The notes: generated from the sequence alone by a model not told the origin. Positions 10,271-18,436 are shown, counted from the first letter of the stretch. The stretch is 35,830 nucleotides of DNA from Coriobacteriia bacterium (GCA_009784345.1 WRBW01000007.1:1-35830), one strand, 5' to 3'. Made by a program: numbers and translations.

Positions 10271-11383
10271 TCACTCAATGACTTCAACGGTGAAACGGAC
10301 ACGTTCAGGGGGATACAAATTGTAGTAAGGGTTACTGCAAAACGGATTTGGCATCAACAATGCAAAGAACTCATAAAAACCTGGTGCTTCGGGCGCCACG
10401 ACTTCAAATCGTCCAAATTGTCCGCTGTTGAGATCATTCCTTCGACCCCCGTTGTCGACAAACAAGAAGGGCTGATCACTCATTTTCAGTTGGTTCCACC
10501 CAAGCATAGTGATAATGAGATACGACTCAACATCAGAAAGACCTGTGATGTGCGCATTGGCAAAAAAGCTCAGCTCTACTCTATCGCCGCTCGCAACCTC
10601 CCACGTATCACCGTTACCAAAGCTAGGGATAACTCCGTCTTTGTGCGGCTCCTCTTCCGGATGTACTGAAAAGGCAAGGAACTCTGACTCTCTTGGTTTC
10701 TCGAATGCCCGATGGTCGATTTGCACGCTGTCCTCAAAGCCATAATCAACAACTAAATTTAGTATTCTTCCAGAATCCCATCTAATTTCTGAGTCAGTCG
10801 CTGCGTGACGCTCGGGCGATATGATAAGTGCGACAGTCAGTCTGCCACCAGCCAAGTCGCTGTCAACACTTGAAGCAATTTGGAGCGGAATATCCACTTC
10901 AATCTGAGGGTCCAGCCCGAAAAGAAAATTTTCACTGTAGCCCTCAGCGCCAGACACGCGAAAATCAACCATCTGATAATTGTAAAGAATTATGAGCATC
11001 AGATTACTTCGCCTTGAGCTTCCATTTTTTACCTGAACGACAACTTGATCTTGCAGGGTTTCCATCACTATTTCCCCGCCAAGTTGCCCGGGATAAATAT
11101 CGAGCTCAATTGTTTCGCTTTCTACTTGAAGATCTAACTCTCTAAACCTCAGGTTAGCCTTCATTGCAGGATTTGACACAAATTCCTCATTGATTGGCAT
11201 CACTACCGAAGGTTTTTTCTCCGCCAGCACATAAGCATCATCAGAGTATTGCTCCTGGCTTTCGGGCTCATTGACAAGATCACCCACCTCGAACACATCA
11301 TACGCCCAAGCGCAGGCAGCTATGAGAATTGCCATAAAGCAGGTCGTAAAAATCACGATGCGTTCATTTTTACTCATCGTCAT
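10271..11383 (-). CDS. Membrane-anchored extracytoplasmic protein of unknown function
   Basis: 370 residues. A signal-anchor helix lies at about 9-28 (FTTCFMAILIAACAWAY). The remaining ~340 residues are acidic, largely beta-type and presumably outside the membrane. No family is recognised with confidence. It overlaps the permease reading frame upstream by 14 nt (11370-11383), so it is translationally coupled to a permease. This suggests an accessory or substrate-facing partner of the ABC system (inference). The C-terminal third contains PGFYEFFALLMPNPF, which reads like an Ig-like/CARDB domain, but this is only a resemblance. Confidence 0.68.
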   Translation of the reverse strand: MTMSKNERIVIFTTCFMAILIAACAWAYDVFEVGDLVNEPESQEQYSDDAYVLAEKKPSVVMPINEEFVSNPAMKANLRFRELDLQVESETIELDIYPGQLGGEIVMETLQDQVVVQVKNGSSRRSNLMLIILYNYQMVDFRVSGAEGYSENFLFGLDPQIEVDIPLQIASSVDSDLAGGRLTVALIISPERHAATDSEIRWDSGRILNLVVDYGFEDSVQIDHRAFEKPRESEFLAFSVHPEEEPHKDGVIPSFGNGDTWEVASGDRVELSFFANAHITGLSDVESYLIITMLGWNQLKMSDQPFLFVDNGGRRNDLNSGQFGRFEVVAPEAPGFYEFFALLMPNPFCSNPYYNLYPPERVRFTVEVIE

Positions 11384-13000
11384 TCCTGATACCCAGCAAG
11401 AAAGAATTGGAAGGATGAGTTCTAACTAGAATCATAAGTGGAATTGCCGCCGCCAAAAAGGCTGATGTAAGGAATAGGGAGTAGAATTGAATTGCCGTTC
11501 CCATATCCATCTTCACTTCAAAAGTCTCTAGCATCTCATGAGGAGACATATGAGTGCTATATCCCATAAATCGAAGATTTGGTGCAACTCCATCAACCAC
11601 TCGGGTGGGGTTTTCTAGCTGCCTTATCATATCCTGCTCAATCAACATGCTGGACACCTCTGCACTTAATAGATTTCCGGCTAATAAACCTAAGGTCATT
11701 CCAATAACAGTGGCAATCATAATCTCAGCAAGAAACTGCCCAGCTATATTGACCCTTTTTTCTCCAAGGGACAAATAAATTCCTACTTCATTTTTTCGGT
11801 CGTGCAAAAACAGCATAATCAGTAGTGAGGTAATCGCCACTGTTGCTGCCATCGTTCCAATAACAGTCAAACTTGCCATTTCATTAATCATATCCAGCGA
11901 AGTGGTCATAACGAGATGCGCGTCTGTGAAATCATCAACCTCCCAGAATCTAGGCAGAATTTCTTGCGCTGAGTCCCTAAAAGCCGTCAAATAAATTGGA
12001 TCTTTGAGTAAAAAAGAACATGTCCATGATGATATGGCTCTTCAATTTCTCTTGCTGCCAATGCCTCCATGTATACCTCTGGCGCATGCTCCGACATGGC
12101 TTCCCACATAGTATCAACAAGCGAATCGATGACTGGTATTGGCACATACAACTGGTTAATTTGGTTGATGTACTTGAAAACATCATCTTGCGTTTGCATA
12201 TCCTCAGGAATAAACTGATTCTCAAATACGCCAACCAGTTCCAACATTACTGGCCGTGTGTGCAGCGGGTCGCTGACTTCGTCAAAGGATGTTCCATCCA
12301 GATAGATCCTCTGGTCAAAGGTGACAAAATCACCGAGGGAGTATCCGTTCGCCTCCAAGAAATCACGACTGGCAACAGTTACGTACGAAAGAGCTTCAGT
12401 TTCTGATGCAGTAAAACTACGACCTTCGCTCAGCTCAATCAGGCCAGTCTTAATATCCAAAATGTATGGATTCCTCACGCCTTTAAGAAAAAAATGCTCA
12501 AGCCCTGTGTCTTGCCATCCCCTCCAGTGCGATAGGCTGAAGAGATCTACCGTATCTTCACCCAGCATTTCAATATGAGCAAATTTTGCTTCATCAAATG
12601 CGCGGACAAAACTGTTACTGTAAACTACCCCCTCTAATGAGTAATCGAAATCATCGACGTACTCCAGAGCGCCTATCTCTCTGATGTGGTCAACCGTAAG
12701 TCCAGGGAGCTCACCCTCTTCTCCATAATAGGCAACCATCTCTTCCCATGCCTGATCGCTAGAAGGCATGGTGAGTGTAGCAATGGCAGGCATCTGCGCT
12801 CGCAGAGTAAGATCTGTAACGCTTACCGCACTTTCAACTAACAAAGCTCCTGATAGAAGAATCGACAACAAAAAAACGCTGATCAAAAGAATGGCAAAGT
12901 ACCCCCATCTACGCTTGACACTGCACACCGCTCTTCTACAAGCATTCATACTAAGACCCCTCATCATCTTGTGTTTACCCAGAAAAGTGGCTGGGAACAA
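11370..13000 (-). pseudogene. FtsX/MacB-fold ABC permease split by a -1 homopolymer frameshift
   Basis: Two abutting frames make one permease. The N-terminal part (about 12949 down to 11987) has membrane helix 1, the extracytoplasmic domain and GLIELSEGRSF. The C-terminal part (11990 down to 11370) has the three final helices and LHDRKNEVGIYLSLGEKR. The break is at a run of six A on the plus strand (12010-12015). One extra base restores V-L-F-L-L-K-D, matching F-I-L-H-N in the paralogue, and continues into TAFRDSA. The restored protein would be ~526 residues, like its paralogues. ATG 12949 has GAGGGG upstream. A TTG at 13000 has a stronger GGAGG 9 nt before it and is an alternative. Could be decay, phase variation or a sequencing error. 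Confidence 0.8.
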
Positions 13001-13284
13001 GATGACAATCCTCCTCTACAAGACAATAAAAAAGTAAATGTAAATATTGGATCAAGAGCAAAGTCTAGCATGAAAATTCTCTGAAAATGCATAATTTCTA
13101 ATTAAAATTGATATCTATAGTGTTTTTATTATGAATTTATCCTAATATCTCATATTGCGCAGATGAAGGATCAGATTTTCATCAGGTCATTCAAAAGAGG
13201 AGCGACCATCCATTGTCACAAACACTTTTGCTACACTAAGTACACAGGCACGAAGTGTAGGCACAAGGCCACAAGGAATTGCTT
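13001..13284. other. AT-rich intergenic region between divergent units
   Basis: Separates the minus-strand ABC cluster from the plus-strand membrane protein gene. It is clearly more AT-rich than its surroundings, with several TATA-like words, and presumably holds divergent promoters. No single -35/-10 pair stands out, and no repeat or RNA structure was recognised. Confidence 0.4.
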
Positions 13285-13641
13285 ATGGATAAATACTTTG
13301 ATTTGAAGGTCATCATCCCAGGTGCGATTGGAATCCTTATTGGAGGCGCACTCTTTTTTGCAGGACTTGCCGGTGCTGGTGCCGCCATGAGCACCCTCGG
13401 TTTAATATTCACCACCATGTTTGTCATGCTTGCAGCACAAAACGCCGGTGCCATTAGTCGCAAGCTATCGCTGTCCATCATCATGGGATTTTTTGGCATC
13501 GGCGTCATCGTCATGGGGGTCTCACTTGAAGCAAGCGGGGAGCTACGCCACTCCCCCTCACTCTTTCCATTGGCCATGGTCATCGGGGTCGGCATGTTTG
13601 GACTCGGTGTTTACCGCCTCTTCACCAACACTAACGACTAA
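13285..13641 (+). CDS. Small four-helix membrane protein of unknown function
   Basis: 118 residues, almost entirely hydrophobic. Four membrane segments are visible at about 9-30, 35-54, 63-81 and 91-111, with Gly-rich helices (GAIGILIGGALFFAGLAGAG). There are no catalytic motifs and no family that I recognise. The start is ATG 13285 with AAGGAA upstream; a TTG two codons earlier is less likely. It stands alone, divergent from the ABC cluster and followed by the VapBC pair. It resembles generic integral membrane proteins of actinobacteria, so function is left open. Confidence 0.7.
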   Translation: MDKYFDLKVIIPGAIGILIGGALFFAGLAGAGAAMSTLGLIFTTMFVMLAAQNAGAISRKLSLSIIMGFFGIGVIVMGVSLEASGELRHSPSLFPLAMVIGVGMFGLGVYRLFTNTND

Positions 13642-13658
13642 TCATATGTGGGGGACGC

Positions 13659-13680
13659 TGGACGTACTCACCCGCTGCGC
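13659..13680 (-). repeat. Dispersed word GCGGxxGAGTxCGTCCA, copy 1
   Basis: Reads GCAGCGGGTGAGTACGTCCA on the minus strand, 18 nt beyond the stop of the membrane protein gene. Related copies lie at 14429, 14456 (minus), 16883 (minus), 19047, 24085 and 33741. Together with the flanking ACGC it matches the inverted copy at 14452-14468. Confidence 0.6.
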
Positions 13681-13768
13681 GTGGTGTTGATGTAGTCTGC
13701 CAATGGGGTACGTGATATACTCTTAAAGTAAGACGTTATTACAATAGTACGTCACATGAGGAGTAGGT

Positions 13769-14014
13769 ATGACAACCATCACTTTATCCAGCAGGGGGCA
13801 AATTGTGCTTCCGGCCGCTTTTCGCAAAAAACTGGGTCTTGCCGCAGGCGATCAGCTGCGAGTCGACATCAACGAAGAGACTCAGCAAATCACCATCGCG
13901 CGCGCCGAAACGATTGATGAAATGAGCGCGCGCTTCAATTCGTGGATCAAGCCAGGCACGCCTCCACTGCTCAATACACGCGAGGTTTTTGAAAAAAGAG
14001 AGCCGCGCCTATGA
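13769..14014 (+). CDS. vapB: AbrB/MazE-fold antitoxin (VapB type)
   Basis: 81 residues. The N-terminal swapped-hairpin DNA-binding fold is plain (TTITLSSRGQIVLPAAFRKKLGLAAGDQLRV, split by its GD turn), followed by a C-terminal tail that would neutralise the toxin. GAGGAG lies 7 nt before ATG 13769. The stop overlaps the vapC start (ATGA), the usual coupled arrangement. A short dyad, GACGT (13732-13736) and ACGTC (13749-13753), in the upstream region is a candidate autoregulatory site. The promoter is not clear. Confidence 0.9.
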   Translation: MTTITLSSRGQIVLPAAFRKKLGLAAGDQLRVDINEETQQITIARAETIDEMSARFNSWIKPGTPPLLNTREVFEKREPRL

Positions 14015-14421
14015 ACATTGCCGCCAAAAGAGAATCTCTTGATACTAATGTCCTTGCACGTCTAGTCCTTCGAGACGTGCCGGAACACTATGAGGCCGCA
14101 AAGAAACTCATTTGTACTAAGGGGCGGCGTTTCTATGTGTCAGACACCGCAATTCAAGAATTGGTTTATGCGCTGGGTGCCCACTATGCCTTCACCCGCG
14201 ATCAGGCTGCAGAAGTTGTCAGCTCATTGCTGACGATTGAATCTATCGACTGCAATCGCGCCCTCACTACCAGTGCGCTCGAGCTCTACACCGGGCATGA
14301 CAAACTTTCATACGCAGACTGTTACCTCGCTGCGAGCGCATCTGACATGAATGCACTTCCCCTGTGGACCTTTGACAAAGATCTTGCACAGAAAGTTCCC
14401 AGCGCACAACTGCTTGCCTAG
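14011..14421 (+). CDS. vapC: PIN-domain ribonuclease toxin (VapC type)
   Basis: 136 residues with the PIN-domain acidic residues in place: SLDTNVLARL near the N-terminus (Asp11), Glu in IQELVYAL, Asp in LSYADCYLAASA and Asp in LWTFDKDLA. VapC toxins are Mg-dependent endoribonucleases that cut tRNA or rRNA and arrest growth until bound by VapB. Full length and no missing active-site residue, so it is probably functional. It overlaps vapB by 4 nt. The RNA target cannot be predicted. Confidence 0.9.
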   Translation: MNIAAKRESLDTNVLARLVLRDVPEHYEAAKKLICTKGRRFYVSDTAIQELVYALGAHYAFTRDQAAEVVSSLLTIESIDCNRALTTSALELYTGHDKLSYADCYLAASASDMNALPLWTFDKDLAQKVPSAQLLA

Positions 14422-14428
14422 AACAGCT

Positions 14429-14468
14429 GGCGGAGTGCGTCCATACCAGAGACGCTGGACGCATTCCC
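14429..14468. repeat. Inverted pair of the dispersed word between convergent genes
   Basis: GGAGTGCGTCCA (14432-14443) and TGGACGCATTCC (14456-14467) are 12-bp arms with one G/T-type mismatch and a 12-nt loop. The pair occupies the 51-nt gap between the vapC stop and the convergent blaR1-like stop. There is no T-run on either side, so it is not a classic terminator, but the position would suit a bidirectional 3'-end structure. Both arms are copies of the GCGGAGGAGTGCGTCCA family. Confidence 0.65.
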
Positions 14469-14472
14469 TCAA

Positions 14473-16203
14473 TTAGTCTGTCCGCATAAACTGAAGAATA
14501 CTGCCGTCTTCTATGTCAATCGCATAGTAAATGAAGGGCATCGGGTCTGCATCAGTCACAAGGCTTGGGTCAAGTCTGAACCACAGCATCCATGCCCACT
14601 GATTGGCGCCGTCTGGCGCAAACTGCCAGCCAAAGTCATCAAGCCCCATAATCCTCAAAGCTTGTTGCGTATGCCCCGTCGTTGTTATGTTACGGCTCGC
14701 AAGGTCTTGCCGCGCAATGCGGTAGGCATCTGCGTAGGAAATGTTGATAGAGCTGGGATTATCTTGCACTTCGGTAATCTTTATCCACTCGTGCATTCTG
14801 ATTTCCAAATCTTCATGCAAGGACATCTGTCTAAGCGTTCCGTCTTCCAATTGAAGGGTCTTGTCTCCCCCCCAAAATCCTTCGGGCTGAATAAAGCGCT
14901 GTCCCGTACGCGGATCTGCATAAGGAAATCTGTCACCAAAATAAGGATGATTATAAGGCCAGTCATCAGGACCCGTATCAGGAGCAAAAAAGTCATCATC
15001 GAAAATTATTGCTTCACTATTATCAGTGGCTGTTATATCAGTGCTCGCCGTCGATTCTGCTTGGTCTTGACCGGCAAAAGCGAAAACTGAGCCGGCACCT
15101 ACGACCAGAATCACGACCAGTATAAAGGTAAAAAGGGACATACCCAGGGTGGCGATCGCGATTTTCTTGTTGCTATCTGTGGCGTTCATAATTGCCTCCA
15201 TTCGTGTTTTTAACTTACTTTTGTCGTCACAGAAACAGCTTGCCAGTGCTACCTTGCCCGCCCTCGCAGGTCCCACCATTTCCATGATTGTTTCGACATA
15301 GATTTGTCTTCTGTTGCTACCTACCTGTTTGATAACCGCCTGATCACACGCAGCCTCGCAGTCTGCCAGTAAAGCAGCGTTCATCGCATACACCGCTGGG
15401 TTAAACCAATGCAGTGACAAAGCAATGACAGAGAGCAGCTTCACATAAAGGTCGCCGCGCTGGCAGTGAATCAATTCGTGATGGAAAATCATCTCAAGCT
15501 CTTCGGGTGTGAAATCTTTGTCTGGTAAAAGTATCGTTGGACGTAAAAACCCAACAATCATTGAAGTTGATATTAAGTCGCAGCGCCTGAGGGTGATTCT
15601 TTTGCCGCGCTTTCCTCTGATGTTCATACCCCTTTCTGCCTTTACCTCATCCAGAATGGCTAAGGTGCTTGTATCATCTACGGGATTACTCCAGCGTCTG
15701 ACCAGCCTGAGGAAGCTGAAATATTTCCACAGGTGATATGACAGAACGACAAGGGCAATAACAGCCCAAACAACTGCAAGCAGCTCAAGAGCAGCGAATG
15801 TGTACATACCACCTGTCGTGGCAGATGAAGTACCTGAAAGAGCGGCGGCGGAAGTAACGGAAGTGCTAGAAGTGAGCGCGTCTTGCACTGGCAGGCTTTG
15901 CGCTCCTACACCGAAGTCTGCGCTAGCCGCAGCATTGATGCTCTGTGCACCGGCTGCATTAGCTGATCCAGCTGCAACGGAGCTTTCTGCCGTGAGAACA
16001 AAGGGCAATTGGACATTGATGATTCCGTCACCCAGCAAGGGTCGGAAGGGTATGACCAGACCTACGAGGATGACTATCCAAAGCACAAAGCGCATCTGGG
16101 GTCGCAAGAGTTTTGGAAAGTACGTCCGAAAAGCCAAAATCGCCACTATTACGACAGACAGAGCAAGCGAGGTTGCCAGAAATGAAAGAAAAGAAACTGC
16201 CAT
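14473..16203 (-). CDS. BlaR1/MecR1-like M56 metalloprotease receptor
   Basis: 576 residues. N-terminal membrane helices (about 5-25, 38-56 and 136-157) lead to a cytoplasmic zinc protease domain with HELIH (242-246) and a likely third ligand in DCEAACD (Glu283). One more helix follows (350-376), then an outer domain. In this family the outer domain senses a signal and the protease relieves BlaI-type repression. Here the outer ~200 residues show no penicillin-binding SxxK fold. The stretch SINISYADAYRIARQDLASR looks PepSY-like instead, so the stimulus is probably not a beta-lactam bound covalently. It starts 4 nt after the blaI stop. Confidence 0.88.
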   Translation of the reverse strand: MAVSFLSFLATSLALSVVIVAILAFRTYFPKLLRPQMRFVLWIVILVGLVIPFRPLLGDGIINVQLPFVLTAESSVAAGSANAAGAQSINAAASADFGVGAQSLPVQDALTSSTSVTSAAALSGTSSATTGGMYTFAALELLAVVWAVIALVVLSYHLWKYFSFLRLVRRWSNPVDDTSTLAILDEVKAERGMNIRGKRGKRITLRRCDLISTSMIVGFLRPTILLPDKDFTPEELEMIFHHELIHCQRGDLYVKLLSVIALSLHWFNPAVYAMNAALLADCEAACDQAVIKQVGSNRRQIYVETIMEMVGPARAGKVALASCFCDDKSKLKTRMEAIMNATDSNKKIAIATLGMSLFTFILVVILVVGAGSVFAFAGQDQAESTASTDITATDNSEAIIFDDDFFAPDTGPDDWPYNHPYFGDRFPYADPRTGQRFIQPEGFWGGDKTLQLEDGTLRQMSLHEDLEIRMHEWIKITEVQDNPSSINISYADAYRIARQDLASRNITTTGHTQQALRIMGLDDFGWQFAPDGANQWAWMLWFRLDPSLVTDADPMPFIYYAIDIEDGSILQFMRTD

Positions 16204-16207
16204 ACTA

Positions 16208-16594
16208 CTACCCCTTTTCTTTCACTTTTTGATCGAGCCAGGTGCGCAGCTCTTCAATATCTTCTGCTGACAGATCCTTGCCTGCATACATGGTTTTAAC
16301 GAGGCTGCCCACCGAGTTCCCCCGGTAACGCGACATAAAACCACCGGTCTCGATACTCATATACTGCGCCTCATCGACCGCGGCCGTATAGTTACGCTGC
16401 CTGCCCACACGCTCGCTGGTCAAAAAACCCTTTTCGATAAGACGCGTCAGCATGGTCAGCACCGTTTGTGGCTTCCAGTGGCTTGCTGCACCCAAGCCGT
16501 CAATAATCTCTGAGGTTGTAATGCCGGGCTTGCCTCGCCAGACAACTTTCATTAGTTCAAATTCTGCATCAGGCAGTCGCTTGATTGTTCCCAT
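16208..16594 (-). CDS. BlaI/MecI/CopY-family winged-helix repressor
   Basis: 128 residues. The winged helix-turn-helix is typical (DAEFELMKVVWRGKPGITTSEI, with recognition helix WKPQTVLTMLTRLIEKGFL). The C-terminal dimerisation part carries the region that the partner M56 protease cleaves in this family. It is followed after 4 nt by the receptor gene, forming a two-gene signalling operon. The promoter carries a strong dyad matching the TACA...TGTA half-sites of BlaI operators, so autoregulation is expected. No beta-lactamase gene lies next to it, so the regulon is unknown. Confidence 0.93.
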   Translation of the reverse strand: MGTIKRLPDAEFELMKVVWRGKPGITTSEIIDGLGAASHWKPQTVLTMLTRLIEKGFLTSERVGRQRNYTAAVDEAQYMSIETGGFMSRYRGNSVGSLVKTMYAGKDLSAEDIEELRTWLDQKVKEKG

Positions 16595-16673
16595 CTTCTG
16601 TGCTCCTTACTGGCGGCATCTGTTTTGTGCAAGGGCGACATAATTCCTGTCACCATTGATGCAAAATGACAGC

Positions 16674-16724
16674 TTCTACAAATGTCGTAAGTAACATACT
16701 ACAATTGTAGAATGTCATTGTCAA
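16674..16724 (-). promoter_or_regulatory. blaI promoter with two BlaI-type operators
   Basis: Minus strand: -35 TTGACA (16719-16724), 17-nt spacer, -10 TAGTAT (16696-16701). The perfect palindrome CTACAATTGTAG (16699-16710) covers the -10 edge and spacer, and extends as ACAT...ATGT to 16694-16715. A second, imperfect site (TTCTACAAATGTCGTAA, 16674-16690) lies around the expected transcription start. The TACA/TGTA half-sites fit the known BlaI/MecI operator style. Confidence 0.82.
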
Positions 16725-16750
16725 GAAAGAATTCTGTGCGCCCAAATTAA

Positions 16751-16824
16751 CAAGCAAAACTTTTGGTTTTAGCAAGTTTTGCTTGTATGTAAGCAAAACT
16801 TTCTGATTCATGAAGTTTTGCTTG
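16751..16824. repeat. Tandem pair of AAGCAAAACTT hairpins
   Basis: CAAGCAAAACTT (16751-16762) pairs with AAGTTTTGCTTG (16774-16785) across an 11-nt loop. AAGCAAAACTT (16791-16801) pairs with AAGTTTTGCTT (16813-16823) across another 11-nt loop. Four alternating copies of one 11-mer are thus spaced about 22, 17 and 22 nt apart. The arrangement suits a multi-site operator, or the leftover control region of a lost gene pair. No gene next to it obviously needs it. Confidence 0.75.
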
Positions 16825-16882
16825 TAGGCTGCACTTAGACCGAATGAAGACCCCGCGAGGTGGTCTGCCGACATTGCAGGTG

Positions 16883-16905
16883 TGGACGTGCTCCCCCGCT
16901 TTGCG
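16883..16905 (-). repeat. Dispersed word GCGGxxGAGTxCGTCCA, copy 3
   Basis: Reads CAAAGCGGGGGAGCACGTCC on the minus strand (central 20 nt). It lies just beyond the lipoprotein terminator and before the tandem hairpins. Confidence 0.5.
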
Positions 16906-16931
16906 AAAAAGCCCGCCACAAGGGGCGGGCT
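16901..16931 (-). terminator. Intrinsic terminator of the lipoprotein gene
   Basis: In the minus-strand transcript AGCCCGCC and GGCGGGCT (16924-16931 and 16910-16917) form an 8-bp GC-rich stem with a 6-nt loop, followed directly by a T-run (TTTTT). It lies 27 nt past the stop of the gene ending at 16959. Confidence 0.88.
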
Positions 16932-16958
16932 GAAGGGTGCGATGACGTTGGTGCGGAG

Positions 16959-17486
16959 CTATTCCATGTCGGAGGCGGCGTCGGTTGTGTAGATGAACAC
17001 ATTCCCGCTTGAGAAAAACGCCGACTGAGCTCCGTAGGCTTCGGTGAAAAAGGCTATGGGTACATAGATGGTACCGTCAGACTCTAAGGTGGCTGCGGGT
17101 AGCTCGACCGTTTCACCGTTTACCGCAACGATGTCAGATCCAATCTTGAAATTAATCAGGCCATTTATTCCTGTGACGTCAACTTCCCCACCGTCGGGGC
17201 TCACGCTGAAGCTGCCACCTAGTGCTTCGACGACCGGTTCTAGCGACACGTGGGTTGGCCAGATGTCACCATCTGCCGCATAACTGCTTGACCCGATGAC
17301 TTCCACGTCATCAACTTTGACGGGAACGGTCGACCAATCAGTGACCTCATCGACGGGCTGAGCTTCGTCGACAGCTACGTAGTCGGTATCAGCTTCGGCA
17401 TCTGCACTAGCCGTATTGCAGCCAACCAAAGCCACAACGAATACCAAGGACAGAGCCAACAATGATACTTTCATTAGTTTATTCAT
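16959..17486 (-). CDS. Lipoprotein with a copper-amine-oxidase N-like (stalk) domain
   Basis: 175 residues. A lipoprotein signal peptide ends in LVGC (Cys23), predicting lipid attachment to the outer face of the membrane, followed by an acidic linker. Residues ~55-170 read as the copper amine oxidase N-terminal-type domain: a VKVDDVEV strand, the block THVSLEPVVEALGGSFSVSPDG, an IxxxxGSxxVAVNG turn and YVPIAFFTEAYG. These domains are non-catalytic beta modules common on the envelopes of Gram-positives. The start ATG 17486 has TGAGG upstream and its own terminator follows, so it is probably monocistronic. Function is unknown. Confidence 0.82.
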   Translation of the reverse strand: MNKLMKVSLLALSLVFVVALVGCNTASADAEADTDYVAVDEAQPVDEVTDWSTVPVKVDDVEVIGSSSYAADGDIWPTHVSLEPVVEALGGSFSVSPDGGEVDVTGINGLINFKIGSDIVAVNGETVELPAATLESDGTIYVPIAFFTEAYGAQSAFFSSGNVFIYTTDAASDME

Positions 17487-17575
17487 TACCTCACCTAATC
17501 CTCGTTCAGGTTTTCACTTTTTTGAACGCAATATTCTATCATCTTGCTGTGTTTCTAATGTGAACTCTGCTGAGG

Positions 17576-18436
17576 CTACATGCTGGCATGAAGTGCTGTG
17601 AGCTCTTCAATCAAGCGGGCTGTGACTGCTTTCTGATCTTGCGTAGACAGGCGAAGGACAGCTCCTCTGTATTCATCTACTACCTTCAGCACAGCTATCA
17701 GAGCTTCGCTTGTATCAGCAACAGGCGCGTCATTTTGTTGATTGCCATCCCCCTGCGAGCTCGCGACGGGTCGCGCGACAAAGCTTCCGTCCTCAATTGA
17801 GCGGGCCACCTTGCGCACCTCGCTGCTGGGCGCCGTCGCCAGTTCTTGAACGCGCTTACGGCTAATCTTTGCTTCACCGCTGATGATTTTTTGCTTGACC
17901 TCTGGAACAACTGCCTTTAAGGCATCAATCCCCTCAGAGAAAGTTGCCTCACGCAACAAGGTATTTCGCGAAACACCCTGCTCGTCGGCAAGGAGCCGCG
18001 CGGTAAAACCGGGTCCAGGCTCAACCAAGTTCCCATTTTGGGAACTTGCCCCCTGTGAGCTGCGCTTTTCCCGATTTCCACCATGAATCTTCCTCTCAGT
18101 CCGGTACAGCAATCCACGAGAATAGCTCGTCTGGTAAGGCGTCATATTACGCCGAGACATCTGCGTCCGCAGCATCCACACAATGACCTCTTCACGCGAG
18201 GCAAACTCCATTTCTGCGACGCTAAAAGGTAGTCCGTGGCGCATCGCAATCTCATAGCGGTTATGCCCATCGACCAAAATGTCATGCCCCTTCCACACCA
18301 CCAAGGCATCACGCACCCCATGTTCCAGCAAGCTCGCCTCGAGCTGCGCCTTGACATCAGGGCTCAGCAAAGGCAAAAGGAGTCGGAATTCCTCATCGAT
18401 AATAATGTTTGTTTGGGTAGATTTTGCATCAGACAT
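17576..18436 (-). CDS. ParB/Srx-fold N-terminal domain protein
   Basis: 286 residues. The ParB nuclease-like/Srx fold is marked by ILVDGHNRYEIAMRHG (DGHNR at 56-60), which follows VRDALVVWKG. A region similar to the ParB helix-turn-helix comes next (ARLLADEQGVSRNTLLREATF), then a Lys/Arg-rich segment and a C-terminal helix. Srx-fold ParB relatives bind CTP or act as nucleases or regulators on mobile elements. This one has no ParA partner nearby, so a role in chromosome partition is unlikely. Together with the TA genes around it, it hints at a plasmid or island origin (inference). Confidence 0.82.
   Translation of the reverse strand: MSDAKSTQTNIIIDEEFRLLLPLLSPDVKAQLEASLLEHGVRDALVVWKGHDILVDGHNRYEIAMRHGLPFSVAEMEFASREEVIVWMLRTQMSRRNMTPYQTSYSRGLLYRTERKIHGGNREKRSSQGASSQNGNLVEPGPGFTARLLADEQGVSRNTLLREATFSEGIDALKAVVPEVKQKIISGEAKISRKRVQELATAPSSEVRKVARSIEDGSFVARPVASSQGDGNQQNDAPVADTSEALIAVLKVVDEYRGAVLRLSTQDQKAVTARLIEELTALHASM

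Noticed and set aside
10314-10325. BlaI-like word TACAAATTGTAG inside the 370-residue protein gene
   Set aside because: It is coding sequence with a 3-nt centre unlike the operator at 16699 and has no promoter around it.
14473-16594. A true beta-lactam resistance switch (BlaR1-BlaI with beta-lactamase)
   Set aside because: No SxxK sensor domain, beta-lactamase or PBP gene is visible, so only family membership is claimed.
17576-18436. Chromosomal ParB of a partition system
   Set aside because: No ParA neighbour or parS site (TGTTTCACGTGAAACA type) is seen, and the C-terminal half differs from chromosomal ParB.
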